Source: Symsagittifera roscoffensis
Lineage: Eukaryota > Xenacoelomorpha > Acoela > Convolutidae
Assembly: GCF_963678635.1 (NCBI RefSeq)
Contig: NC_087062.1
Span: forward strand, 68,617,415-68,681,414
Length of the DNA stretch: 64,000 nucleotides
Direction of reading: 5' to 3'
The position numbers and the translations under genes are program-made. How positions within the stretch are numbered: the first letter of the stretch is position 1; each line of letters opens with the position of its first letter. The notes below the pieces were generated by a model. The model saw only the letters and a program-made list of their open reading frames with translations. It was not told the origin of the DNA and searched no databases. Of the stretch, positions 35,607 through 46,301 are shown piece after piece.

Positions 35607-36526
35607 ACATCACCTATTTCATCCGATGTGATTATCTGGGCTGCCGAGTCCAACAGTTCCAACAAATTCGGCATCTGATATTGGTTCTTATGAATCTGAT
35701 CATTCATAGGCTTTGCATTCATAGCCAATTTCACGGAACCATCCTTTTTAGTCGTAATTACAATCGTAGAGATAAAATGTTCGCTTGTACATTTGTTAAC
35801 TTTGATCACGTGGCCTTCTTGAATTAATTTCTGAATTTCCAGGCCAACTTTATCTTGGATATGCACTGGAACCCGCCTTCCTTTCTCCTGAATCGGAACA
35901 AGCGGAGACTTGAATGTAGAGAATTTTTGGTGATTTTTAGCTCTACCTACTCTGGAGAATACACGATGAAACTTCTGATGGAAATGTGATTTCCAAGACT
36001 CTGACCTCTCATTCAGATTTGACAGGGATACTTCGCCCACCAGAGACCTTTCTGGTCTAACTTGCGTTGTTCTCACCCCCAACTGGGGCTGCACACCCAA
36101 ACCTAATAAGCATTGTGTACGATTTTCTGAAATGAGAAACTTTGCAGATTTGACATGCCAACCCAATGATGACACATCCAAAATCAATGTACCCATCAAT
36201 TCAATTTTCTTCCTATTGTAGTCAACATATACCGTGTCGATTGGACGTTCCTGATCGCTAAAAACTTTGGCCGACGGTACAGTTTTCACGATGTAGTCTG
36301 CTGTCTTCTTATTTACGAAAGAAACAGGGCTTCCTGTATCTACCGTTGCTTTGAAGAACGTCTTCCCACAACGAAGTGTTATCTGAATAGAGAGCAACTT
36401 GCCCGTAGCAGCATTAACCACCTCCAGCTTTTTCACTGACTCAATGGGACGACTCGGTTCTTCTGACGCCACTGACAAAACAGCAAGCTCTGACTCACTA
36501 TTGGATGTGATGAAATTACAATTTTA
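35519..36526 (-). pseudogene. Element A protease and first part of reverse transcriptase
   Basis: From the Met at 36478 there are 319 codons; the frame is open up to a TAA at 36524-36526, which separates it from the gag zinc knuckles in the same frame. Residues 46-54 (VDTGSPVSF) are an aspartic protease active site, with LLGLG about 75 residues later. RT begins around residue 200; SLDLKYAF near residue 297 holds the first catalytic Asp. After that the frame runs into unrelated sequence because of an indel. The TAA could be a genuine readthrough stop between gag and pol or a mutation; one copy cannot tell. Confidence 0.9.
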
Positions 36527-37637
36527 TTCCACCGTCTCATCTGACTCAGCTTCTACGTTCGCTACGTTCTTGGAATTACAGCATTTTGCCAAGTGACCTT
36601 TCTTATTACAATTCCTACAAATCACATTTCTGGCTGGACATTTTTGCTTATGATTTGCTGAAAACCTATTACCGCAAAAATAACATAATTTCGCTTTTCG
36701 TTGGTCCCCTTCGACTTATTGTTCTGAGCCCGATTGATTCTATCAGACAATTTCTTCCCTTGGACAGAAAATGTAGGTTCTTGTTTTATGCGAGTGTTCT
36801 GACCCGAATTGGCTCCTGACTGGGAAAAACTGCCCAATGAAGCCGAACTCCCAAGATGCTTTTGCAGATCAGTGGCAGTCTGTGCCCCTTTTTCCTGCAG
36901 CAACGCTGATTTCAGAGTCTCTTCTGGAGTGGTGCCTGGGCGAATACACAATTCTCTCTGAATGTCTTTATGTCTGATCTTGGCAATGAAGATATCTTTT
37001 ACAACTTCTTTTTCCTGAACAATTGTTCATCCACACAGGGCGGCTTGACCCGTCAGTCGCAAATAAAAAACTTCCAAACCTTCACGATCTGAATGAACAG
37101 CGTTGTACATTTGCAAACGTTCAATAATGTAATTTTTCTCCTTCTTGAAAAGGAGTACACAGAATTCGTGAAATTCCTGAAATGATATTGCGCTGAGATC
37201 CGCATGTGGGTAACTTTGGAGGAACCTTTTCCTCCCTTCTGAGCCAAGCGAAAAGAACAAACGAGATTTAATTCGTTGCTCAACTTCGTAGTAGAACACA
37301 CCTGGTGCTACTCTGGGACCTTTCGCCCGGCGTTCTTCATTCATTTCCGCCACTCTTCGTACGGCTGCATCATTTCGTGCGATACGATTCGAATTGCTGC
37401 CGCATCCCCATCCACTCCCACAGCTTCTGGTTTTGGAACAGGATCATCATGTACCACACCCGGTGGTTTCAATAACTCACGTGGATCACATCTTTCTCTC
37501 AGGGTGATTGCTAAGTTGAATTGGCCTATCCAAGAATCCCAGCTGCTGGGTGGATCCGCTGTTGGTTAACGCCAGAATACGGGAACACCTAACAGGTCAG
37601 TCCGATCCACCGAGATCGAAACTGCTGGCTGCGCCAT
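36527..37637 (-). pseudogene. Element A gag (matrix/capsid-like and nucleocapsid), broken
   Basis: Gag starts at ATG 37637-37635, formed by the last LTR base and TG of the primer site (MAQPAVSI). Blocks follow: SWIGQFNLAITL.EKCD.RELL, a capsid-like helix-rich region at 37027-37353 (FLQSYPHADL, ERLQMYNAVHSD, LEVFYLRLTGQAAL), CIRPGTTPEETLKSALL, and two zinc knuckles at 36578-36685 (CX2CX7HX3C, then CX2CX4HX4C or similar). There is a stop plus frame change in the first 25 codons, a TGA near 37027 and a frame change near 36705. The N-terminus and first conserved block match family B gag. Confidence 0.8.
37619..37636 (-). promoter_or_regulatory. Primer-binding site of element A
   Basis: TGGCGCAGCCAGCAG on the minus strand, directly after the 5' LTR. 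Family C has TGGCGCAGTCGGCAG and family B TGGCGCAATTGGCAG in the same place, so all use the same or a closely related tRNA 3' end. Confidence 0.8.
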
Positions 37638-37946
37638 GTGGTTTACTGAGGAATACCAGTTTAAACAAGACTCAATTCTCCTTGTTTATAAAAAAAATGA
37701 GTTTGTAAATAATGTAAATAATGTAAATGATATAGATAATGTCATGACAAAATTCTAGAGTTCAACTTACATCTTTCATAAATTGAGACAGAGTGAATGA
37801 GCGCACCTAATGATGAATAGAGTATAGATTGACAAGTCGGTAGCGACCTTGATAGCCAATAGGCAAGCTTAGCACGATTAATGACTAGCATTGAAAGTAA
37901 GACTAAAATGACGTCATAACGATACCGTTAGACACATCACACCACA
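37637..37946 (-). mobile_element. Family A 5' LTR
   Basis: 310 bp, TGTGGTTTACTGAGG to CACACCACA. Pairs with 30838-31145. Confidence 0.92.
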
Positions 37947-38085
37947 GTGGCACAGGAGTTGAGACAGTTTGTAGGGCGGCTGATTATGGACGAATCGGGA
38001 CCATGACTGTCTTGGAGGCAATTTTAGAGCGCTTGATATTCGGTCGAAGAAGATGGCGGCTCTCATCAGGTGAGGACGTCGACGA
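37947..38085. repeat. 139-bp direct repeat, right copy, flanking element A
   Basis: Begins at the base after the right LTR and ends GACGTCGACGA, after which family B sequence continues (GCGGCTAG). Same length as 30696-30834, with about four differences. Confidence 0.85.
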
Positions 38086-38339
38086 GCGGCTAGATCATAA
38101 TAAGTCGACGTGCGGCTTCCAACCCCTTTTTAGTTGGAGATGTCTGTTTGCCTGAAAAACGTGATTTTTTTTTACCTAACGCAAACCGAAATGTGATTCT
38201 CTCTCATAACATTTTTTTTGTCAGTAATGTAAGTGTTTCCAGTAACACGAGCAGTTTTGCATCAGAAAAATTTAAATAAATATCTTTCGATTTTTAAAAT
38301 AAATATTCCGAATTAATTCCACTTTCTCTCCAGATTATG

Positions 38340-39600
38340 AATCATAAGATTGTTCAAGATACCCGACGATTGTTTTGCACCCGACGATGATGGCAACTGC
38401 TCCGTTTGCAATTGATTTCGCAAACGTGACCTTTCCTACTACATTTTCGGCATGTTACACCCCGAGCTGGAGAGGATTGTTTATGGTTGGCGAGAAGTTG
38501 TTACCACAAAAAGAACACGGTTTTGTATATCTGGAATTTTTCCAATTGGCCAATTTGAGTTTGCCTGAGCTCGATTCATTCTTTTTGATAGTTTCTTACT
38601 TTGTACAGAAAAAGTTCGTTCCTGCTCGATCCGGAACTTCTGTGATGAGTTTTGGTTTGAATGGCTTCGATTGCTCGAATATTGCAAAATGCCTAGTTGC
38701 TTCTGTAAACAAGTAGCCGTTTGTGCTCCTTTTTTTCACTTTGCCGATTTTAGAGTGTCTTCTGGAGTTGCACCCGGACGAATACAAAAGTCTCTCTGAA
38801 AATCCATGAGTCCATGAAACGCCTTTTAGCAATAAAGATGTCTCTGACTACTTCTTTCTCCTGTGCAATTATCTGGCCGCTCAGGGTAGCTTGACCCGTC
38901 AGACAAAAAATGTCTCCAGGATTTTTCGATCGGAATCTTTTCCTTCTTAAATAACAAATCACAGCTTTCAAAAATTTTAAAATATTGCACTGAGGATCGT
39001 ATGCGGATAAATCGGTAAGAATCGTTTTCTACCTCGGTACCTCGTGAGATAAACATTCTTGTGTTTTACGAACAGCAGCAACATCACATTCCTCGGGCCT
39101 CCCCTTTCGGCGTTACATTCTTGCGTTCTACGAACAACAGCAGCAGCATCACGTGCAAAACAGAGTGCTTCCGCCGGTGCATCTCTAGCTGGTGCTACTG
39201 CCTCCAGTTTTTGCTATGGCAATATATATCGTTTTTACCATATTTTTCACTAATATTGCAAGATGAATTAGAATCTTGATTTCAATATTTTGATGATACT
39301 AAGTACATGAAGATACTAAAATCTAAAATTGTCATGACCCACCGCAGGAGTTGTCAACAACTCCCTTGAGTCACATCTCTCCAGCAGAGTAATCGCAAGA
39401 TTAAATTGTCCTATGCAACTTTTCCAAATACTAGGTGGATCACACCATATTCCCATCTGTCCTGCGTTTACCAACAATCTAGATTTATCGAGTTTTCTGA
39501 GAAAATTTTTCAATTGATTTTCAGTGGTAGATTGCAGATCCCTCTGTACCAAGTGGCAAAGATTCGGCTTCGAATTTAAAACGACTGCTTGATTTAAGAC
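38340..39600 (-). pseudogene. Family B gag remnant, segment I
   Basis: Minus-strand order: a gag N-terminal block (SIWKSCIGQFNLAITLLERCDSRELL, at 39316-39552), a poorly readable middle containing an RDIFIAKRR block (near 38870-38840), and the zinc-knuckle region near 38380-38500. Frames are broken many times. It is the gag of the unit 3 family B element. The blocks match element A gag in order. Confidence 0.6.
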
Positions 39601-39830
39601 TTACTTTTTTTTCAATTAATGTCCTACATTGTTAGTACAGACACAAGACATTAAAAAAAGGTATCTCAAAAAAGTACAAATGGGGGACCCTTTGGGTCGG
39701 CAGGTGCTCGAATCCCTGAGAGGAGGGGAAGCGTCATCCCCTACCCCCATAAATCCGCTGGTGAGATATACTGCTTGAAAACTCAGTTAAACTCGCCAAT
39801 TTGAGTTTGGCCAATTTGAGTTTGCCTGAG
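39597..39830. repeat. Insert recurring at 41803-42020 and 43100-43240
   Basis: TTCAATTAATGTCCTACATTG, CAGACACAAGACATTAA and GGGGGACCCTTTGGGTCGG, GCAGGTGCTCGAATCCCTGAG occur in the same order in all three places. Contains a short hairpin AGGGGAAGCGTCATCCCCT. Not present in element A, so it marks the joints of the duplicated gag pieces. Confidence 0.65.
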
Positions 39831-40819
39831 CTTGATTAATCCTTTTGATATTTTCTTTCTTTGTATAGAAAAAGTTCGTTTCCGCTTGATCCGGAACTTC
39901 TGTGATGAGTTTTGACTTGAATGGATTCGATTGCGCGAATATTGCAAAATGCCTAGTTGCTTGTGTAAACAAGTAGCCGTTTGTGCTCCTTTTTTTCACT
40001 TTGCCGATTTTAGAGTGTCTTCTGGAGTTGCACCCGGACGAATACAAAAGTCTCTCTGAATGTCCATGAGTCCATGAAACGCCTTTTAGCAATAAAGATG
40101 TCTCTGACTACTTCTTTCTCCTGTGCAATTGTCTAGCCGCTCAGGGTAGCTTGACCCGTCAGACAAAAATTGATTTCAGGCTTTTTCGATCGGAATGTAT
40201 CCTTTGATAGACTTACAGACGTTTGATAATTAAACTCTTTTCCTTCTTAAATAACAAATCACAGCTTTCAAAAATTTTTAAATATTGCACTGAGGATCGT
40301 ATGCGGATAAATCGGTAAGAATCGTTTTCTACCCCCGGTACCTCGGGAGATAAACATTCTGGCGTTCTACGAACAGCAGCAGCATCACATTCTGGTGGCG
40401 TCCCCTTTCGTCGTTACACTCTTGCGTTTTACGAACAGCAGCAGCATCACGTGCAAAACAGTGTGCTTCCGCTGGTGCATCTGTAGCTGGTGCTACTGCC
40501 TCCGGTTTTTGCTACGACATTATTTATCATTTTTACCATATTTTTCACTAATATTGCAAGATGAATTAGAATCTTGATTTCAATATTTTGATGATTCTAA
40601 GTACATGAAGATACTAAAATCTAAAAACGTCATGACCCACCGCAGGAGTTTTCAACAACTCTCTTGAGTCACATTTCTCCAGCAGAGTAATCGCAAGATT
40701 AAATTGTCTTATGCAACTTTTCCAAATGCTAGGTGGATCCGACGTAGGTTTAGGTCAAAAGAGAGCTGCTCCCAATAAGTCTGTTTTGTCATTCACAATA
40801 GAAACTGCCAATTGCGCCA
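39800..40819 (-). pseudogene. Family B gag remnant, segment II, adjoining its 5' LTR
   Basis: Reading from the LTR at 40820, gag begins at ATG 40820-40818 with MAQLAVSI and then TDLLG, matching the element A gag start. QFNLAITL-type and RDIF-type blocks follow, with stops. The primer-binding site TGGCGCAATTGGCAG lies at 40805-40819. Confidence 0.65.
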
Positions 40820-41096
40820 TGTGGTTCCACGATGTTTCTAGAATCAGCAAAAGACTAAACTCAAGATTCTAATTCATCTTGCAATGTAAATAAAAAAAGT
40901 CATGACAATAAACGAATAGAGATTTCATTTTAGATTTTTTTATAAATTGAAAGAGAGTGGGTATGTCAATTAGCACCCACGAAAGCAGCGGGTAGACAGG
41001 CTGTCAATGGCTTTGGAAACCAAAGTGAACACTCACTTGATCGTTAGTATAGAGATATACCACAAAAACTTAGTGCACAGACCACGCTGCTCCACA
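40820..41096 (-). mobile_element. Family B 5' LTR
   Basis: 277 bp, TGTGGTTCCACGATG to CTGCTCCACA. It shares GTCATGACAATAAACGAATAGAGAT and GAAACCAAAGTGAACACTCACTTGA blocks with the 3' LTRs of units 1-3 but has about 60 extra bases between them. Confidence 0.7.
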
Positions 41097-41630
41097 GACT
41101 CACCGTAACCCGAAAATGGTTATATTTTTTTTCCATACACCGAAACTGCTTCTCGTACAGTCGCTTAATGAACAAAAAAATGTTTGAGCTGGTGTTTAAG
41201 GAGGGGAATGGATAATAAAATAAACTGAAAACTATTTTTCTCCACTTTGCGTGTATCTGCTAAAGTTTTGTCGGCTTTGCTACCTTGTTACCATGTTTTT
41301 CTTATAATGAACTGGCAAAGCCTCTCTTATTTTTTTTTGAAATGCACTAAACTTATTCACAATTTCATTTATATAACATTTATTGAAAATAAAAGATTCG
41401 CAAATTCTGTTTGACCTACTTTTTCTCAGACGTGTTTCAAGACTTTTTCGACTTATCGACTTTCGTCTCGTTACCTGTCGCTGGTTTTGCTTTGTTATGT
41501 TTGAGTGCTACCGTAATTAGCAACAGGATTACCATACGCTATTTAAACTAACGAATTGCAATCCTCAATAAAAGTTTATACGAAGTCTTAAGCTAAAGCT
41601 TTTTGAAGAATAACTTCAGAGATGATATCA
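41097..41630. other. Unassigned sequence between family B pieces
   Basis: AT-rich, unlike the cassette flank. I see no open frame or known repeat in it. It may be original intron 2 DNA next to the family B insertion. Confidence 0.4.
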
Positions 41631-43140
41631 CATATTATTCCCATCAGTCCTGCGTTTACCAACAATCTAGATTTATCGAGTTTTCTGAGAACATTTTTCA
41701 ACTGATTTTGTCAACTGATCTGCAGTGGTAGATTGCAGATCCCTCTGTACCAAGTGTCGAAGGTTCGGCTTAGAACTTAAAACGACTGCTTGATTTGAGA
41801 CTTACATTTTTTTCAATTAATGTCCTACATTGTTGGTACAGACACAAGACATTAAAAAAAGGTATCTCAAAAAAATACACATGGGGGACCCTTTGGGTCG
41901 GCAGGTGCTCGAATCCCTGAGAGGAGGGGAAGCGTCATCCCCTACCCCCATAAATCCGCTGGTGAGATATACTGCTTGAAAACTCAGTTAAACTCGCCAA
42001 TTTGAGTTTGGCCAATTTGAGTTTGCCTGAGCTCGATTAATCCTTTTGATATTTTCTTTCTTTGTATAGAAAAAGTTCGTTGCCGCTTGATCCCGAACTT
42101 CTGTGATGAGTTTTGACTTGAATGGATTCGATTGCGCGAATATTGCAAAATGCCTAGTTGCTTGTGTAAACAAGTAGCTGTTTGTGCTCCTTTTTTTCAC
42201 TTTGCCGATTTTAGAGTGTCTTCTGGAGTTGCACCCGGACGAATACAAAAGTCTCTCTGAATGTCCATGAGTCCATGAAACGCCTTTTAGCAATAAAGAT
42301 GTCTCTGACTACTTCTTTCTCCTGTGCAATTGTCTAGCCGCTCAGGGTAGCTTGACCCGTCAGACAAAAATTGATTTCAGGCTTTATCGATCGGAATGTA
42401 TCCTATGATAGACTTACAGACGTTTGATAATTAAACTCTTTTCCTTCTTAAATAACAAATCACAGCTTTCAAAAATTTTAAGATATTGCACTGAGGATCG
42501 TATGCGGATAAATCGGTAAGAATCGTTTTCTACCTCGGTACCTCGTGAGATAAACATTCTTGTGTTTTACGAACAGCAGCATTATCACATTCCTCGGGCC
42601 TCCCCTTTCGGCGTTACATTCTTGCGTTCTACGAACAGCAGCAGCAGCATCACGTGCAAAACAGAGTGCTTCCGCCGGTGCATCTCTAGCTAGTGCTACT
42701 GCCTCCAGTTTTTGCTATGGCAATATATATCGTTCGTTTTTACCATATTTTTCACTAATATTGCAAGATGAATTAGAATCTTGATTTCAATATTTTGATG
42801 ATTCTAAGTACATGAAGATACTAAAATCTAAAATCGTCATGACCCACCGCAGGAGTTGTCAACAACTCCCTTGAGTCACATCTCTCCAGCAGAGTAATCG
42901 CAAGATTAAATTGTCCTATGCAACTTTTCCAAATACTAGGTGGATCACACCATATTCCCATCTTTTCTGCGTTTACCAACAATCTAGATTTATCGAGTTT
43001 TCTGAGAAAATTTTTCAATTGATTTTCAGTGGTAGATTGCAGATCCCTCTGTACCAAGTGGCAAAGATTCGGCTTCGAATTTAAAACGACTGCTTGATTT
43101 AAGACTTACTTTTTTTTTCAATTAATGTCCTACATTGTTA
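41630..43140 (-). pseudogene. Family B gag remnant, segment III
   Basis: Repeats segment I: gag N-terminal block at 42821-43057 (QFNLAITLLERCDSRELL), broken middle around 42430-42560, zinc-knuckle-side piece around 41990-42300, and a further fragment at 41635-41770. Segments I and III are more alike than either is to segment II at the joints, indicating local duplication after insertion. Confidence 0.6.
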
Positions 43141-43192
43141 GTACAGACACAAGACATTAACAAAAATCAAAGTCGAAAAAAAGGTATCTCAA

Positions 43193-43354
43193 AATTTTAC
43201 AAATGGGGGAACCTTTGAGTCGGCAGGTGCTCGAATCCCTGAGGGGATAAAAGGACTAGCCACTGAATTATCTAAAGCAGAAGATCTGAAGCTGAAGCTG
43301 AAAGTTTTAGCTGAAGATCTGGTAGAAGCTTCGAAAAATCTTGAAGAATTATAG
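43193..43354 (+). other. Short open stretch with helical Glu/Lys/Leu-rich end
   Basis: An open frame of about 50 codons ends at TAG 43352-43354. Its last 35 codons (KGLATELSKAEDLKLK, VLAEDLVEASKNLEEL) look like an amphipathic coiled coil and contain an imperfect repeat of GCAGAAGATCTG/GCTGAAGATCTG. No start, splice sites or family recognised. Confidence 0.25.
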
Positions 43355-44106
43355 TGTTTGAGGACGAGCTCTCACTTGATCTCCAGCTTCAGGTCTACCT
43401 CAACCTGACGGATTTCAGTTGCAATAATGGTACCACGTGAAAACTCAATGATTTATTCCGGACACAAAAAATCATTGAGTTGCCTCAAAAAGAGCATCGC
43501 TCAACAAAAGTACTCAGTCTGGAATGCTGAGAAATAATGGAATTTGACTATGTTTAGGCAGGCCTTAAGGCTTTTTATAGATCCTCTGCGAATCGCAGAA
43601 ACGCCAATTATTAATGTTTTAAGAAATTTTCAAAATCGATTGGTAAGCGGCAGAGTCATAATTTGGGTTTCTGAAAACGTAATCAGGATTTTTGGACTGC
43701 TTGAAGCCTTATTAAAACACATCAAAATTTTAAAGTATCTTCGTTATCTTTGAGGCGAGATTTTTAAGATGACTGCAAAGGATGTGATGTGGTTCATGAT
43801 CATAGACCGGCAGACAGTCAGACAGTAAGATAAATGTATGAAACGCAGACACGAACATATTTGGCTACTGCAAAATTCGTTTTGAACTATCTTTTAAAAA
43901 AAAAGTAGTTGTTGACGTGATTGCTATCACAATATATTGCAGTGATTGCTAACAATTTGAAGGTTTTTCTCAAGTTTCCCGGGCCGAGGTCCACGACTTA
44001 TGTCTAAAAATATTGGTCGAAAAATATCTTTTAAATCAAAATCAGTCAAAATTATTTTCCGCTCGTCACACCTTGCGATCATTGCGATCCAAACAGTCAT
44101 GTTACA

Positions 44107-44186
44107 ATCCTTACGACTTAAAATGGGTACCTTGCGATGTTGCGAGTCTTCATCGGAACATACCCATTTTGAATCGTAATGGGTGC
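44107..44186. repeat. Inverted repeat AAAATGGGTA / TACCCATTTT
   Basis: CTTAAAATGGGTA at about 44118 and TACCCATTTTGAA at about 44161 can pair across a 30-base loop. Repeats of TTGCGAT and CGCGAC are nearby. Probably a small fold-back sequence. Confidence 0.5.
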
Positions 44187-44541
44187 AAAAAATTTTCCGG
44201 TCACTGCCTCGCGACAATCAAATTTGTAATTCACATTGCTTGTCAGAATTTTTCCAGGGCAAAAAAGGGGCAAAAAAGAATTGGCCTTAACGTATCTAAA
44301 CCAGCTTTTGGCAAAAAAGTTAATTTTTTGAAAAAATTAATTTTGAAAAAATTAACTTTTTTAAAATGAAAATTGATAACGTGTCCAGCGGGTCAACGAC
44401 CAGGTTTTTGATTAAAGTTTTTATACTTTTTGAATCCAAAGCTCATATAATAACTGACTCGATAAACGACCTGACCTGGCTTAGGTTGCCATTTGTTTTT
44501 GTAATTTTTTTCGACCAAAGTTGGTTATGAAGATGTTCCAG

Positions 44542-44678
44542 GAGTGGTGGGATTCTGCAGATAATTAATGTGGCTAAAGATGGGAAAATCAATGAGGACC
44601 CTGTACTCCGAGAAAATTTCCAGCGCATCCTCAAACCAAACAAATTCTCTGCTGCCTCGTCCATACAAGTAATCCAAG
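44542..44678 (+). CDS. Unrecognised propeller-like protein, exon 3
   Basis: A 137-bp exon after TTCCAG, ending at a GTAAAA donor (44679). It takes one base to complete a codon left by exon 2 and leaves one base (phase 1) that is completed by GC at 49181. Both joints make Gly codons without a stop. It encodes 45 whole residues, among them SGGILQIINVAKDGKINED and FQRILKPNKFSAAS. It is more GC-rich than its surroundings. An alternative donor at 44669 (GTAATC) would break the phase with exon 4. No family recognised. Confidence 0.65.
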
Positions 44679-44794
44679 GTAAAATAACTTGTTTTTAGAC
44701 ATTCAAAAACACGCTGATGTGAATTCCGCGGTAGAAAATAGTCGCAGAAAATTTTTTTTTAGTCAAGAAAAAATCGAAACAATCAAATTTGGGC

Positions 44795-44890
44795 GTGATA
44801 GTCTAAAGATTATTCGCGATTGTCTGAAAAATAGTCGTGATTGTCTGGAAAAAAATCCCGATAGTTTGAAAAGTAGTCGTAAGTTAGTCG
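44795..44890 (+). repeat. Short ~21-27 bp minisatellite
   Basis: GATAGTCTAAAGATTATTCGC, GATTGTCTGAAAAATAGTCGT, GATTGTCTGGAAAAAAATCCC and GATAGTTTGAAAAGTAGTCGT follow head to tail, each 21 bases. The open frame across it is a consequence of the multiple-of-three period. Confidence 0.8.
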
Positions 44891-45829
44891 CGATACCCAG
44901 AAAACTTGAGATTGAAATCGATGTAAATCGATTTTTATACCTGATGAAATACTCTATAAAAATCAATTTACGCTTGCCCATTTGGATATATAAGCCAATT
45001 TAGAATAGATTTACATGGATTTTCACGGTAGAAACAAAGAGGAACAACACGGTAGCAAATATGAACGCTAATCATCTTAATTATAAAAATTAACGTGATA
45101 GGTTCAAAAATGAGATAAAACCATTTTTTAAAATTTTATCGTTTTATTGAAAAGATTGAAGAAGCGTTAAAAAATTCTCAGAAATTTTTTCGAAATTTTT
45201 TTCGAAATTTTTTGTGCGCCCTCCAGCAATTTCTGCTTTCATTGTTCATTTGTGTAAATTAGTCTACAAAACATATGAAACACTCAAGAACAAAACAATC
45301 AAAATTCGATCAACACTTTTGACGACATGTACTACTGACAAATGAAATGTATTGTTGCCTATTTGATACAAAATATCTAGATTATTTTGGTAGTATCTGT
45401 TTTAAATGAAATGATTTTTTAAATTTTGCCATACACGCTATAAAATAATACAAAATTGGGCTTTTTTGTATCCCAGTTTTGATTTTTTTTTTGTTGAAAC
45501 TGCAAATGATTTTTCTGAATAGTAGTTTTAATTGTTTTTCGATATCTAAATTAAAATAGATAAATTGTCATAAGTAATAAGTAAACAAAAATCTATAAAT
45601 TTTTCTTCAAATTATTTGCCTTATGATCAACCTTTTTATGTTGTAGATTTTTGAAGTAGATAAAAATAGAATTAGGACAAAAAATCAATTTTAAAGTTTA
45701 GTGTTTCTTATTTGTTGCCTTGGCGATAATCAAGGGCGTTGCAACTGGGCACTAGATTTTTCCCGCTACAAAAATATTTGTTCATAAAATTTCGCGCATT
45801 GAAATTACACGTCTTTAAAATTAGTTATC

Positions 45830-46142
45830 CACCGCGTAGAAGTAACACACCTTCGTGAAGCGAGAACGCCTGAGGTTCAAATCGGCTGCCCCGGGCGGAT
45901 CTAGGATTTTCTCGAAGGAGGGGCGGATGTTCATAAAGTTTTCGAAATTTTGTCGACTTTTTTTTAGGTCGACCAAATTGGTTTCCCGAGCTCTCTAAAA
46001 GCACTGAAAAGTCCCTGTTTTGGCCAAAATTTGAGCGCCTGCAATTTTGAAAAAAAGGCCAAAAAGGCGTTTTTAGTCACTTTTTGGAAAATTTTTACCA
46101 AAAAAATAGTTTTTTTTTGCGCGCGCTCCCCCCTTAAAATAA
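45830..46142 (+). repeat. tRNA-headed repeat joined to D2 copy 3
   Basis: CACCGCGTAGAAGTAACACA, then GAGGTTCAAATCGGC (B-box-like), directly precedes the D2 body (CGGGCGGATCTAGGATTTTC to GCGCGCTCCCCCCTTAAAAT). This arrangement suggests D2 is the body of a tRNA-derived SINE; the other two copies lack the head. Confidence 0.45.
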
Positions 46143-46183
46143 GTATACGTTGACGCCAACGGCGCCTTTAGAAAAATTTAAGT

Positions 46184-46301
46184 GTCTGTCTGCCAAAATT
46201 GGATATCTCAAAACAGTTTCAAGGAGGGACCTAAGGAAAAAAGTCTGTCTGCCAAAATTGGATATCTCAAAATAATTTAGAGGAGGGACCTTGGGAAAAA
46301 A
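46184..46301 (+). repeat. 59-bp tandem pair
   Basis: GTCTGTCTGCCAAAATTGG at 46184 and 46243. Followed by CAATAGGC/GCAATTGGC short repeats to about 46430. Confidence 0.75.

Larger units (their letters stand above)
30838..37946 (-). mobile_element. Family A Ty3/gypsy LTR retrotransposon, full structure, decayed
   Basis: 7,109 bp, minus strand. Order from its 5' end: LTR (37637-37946), primer-binding site, gag with two zinc knuckles, protease, RT, RNase H, integrase with a long Ser-rich tail, polypurine tract, LTR (30838-31145). Integrase lies after RNase H, the Ty3/gypsy order. The LTRs differ by about a dozen bases in 308, so the insertion is old enough to have collected breaks: in-frame stops near 37027, 36524 and 33193, and frame changes near 36705, 35575, 34.6-34.7 kb, 33.62 kb, 32.6 kb and 32.42 kb. 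I did not find an env-like gene. It is inserted in the tail of family B unit 3, inside intron 2 of the propeller-like gene and antisense to it. It cannot move on its own. Confidence 0.95.
29171..38875 (-). repeat. Family B cassette, unit 3, split by element A
   Basis: Same order as units 1 and 2, interrupted at 30838-37946 by the complete family A element. Past 38875 the gag region continues instead of joining another cassette, so unit 3 is the original element and units 1-2 are copies of its 3' part plus flank. Confidence 0.7.
21876..44541 (+). other. Intron 2 of the propeller-like gene, packed with LTR elements
   Basis: A 22.7-kb intron with GTATGT donor and TTCCAG acceptor. The first about 680 bp look unique. 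From 22556 to about 43240 it consists of minus-strand LTR retroelement copies, and the last 1.3 kb carries short repeats. The retroelements lie antisense to the host gene. Confidence 0.6.

Noticed and set aside
36399-36819. + strand frames over gag/pol of element A
   Set aside because: Antisense shadows of the retroelement.
44689-45003. 104-codon frame in intron 3
   Set aside because: Driven by the 21-bp minisatellite; no start context or homology.
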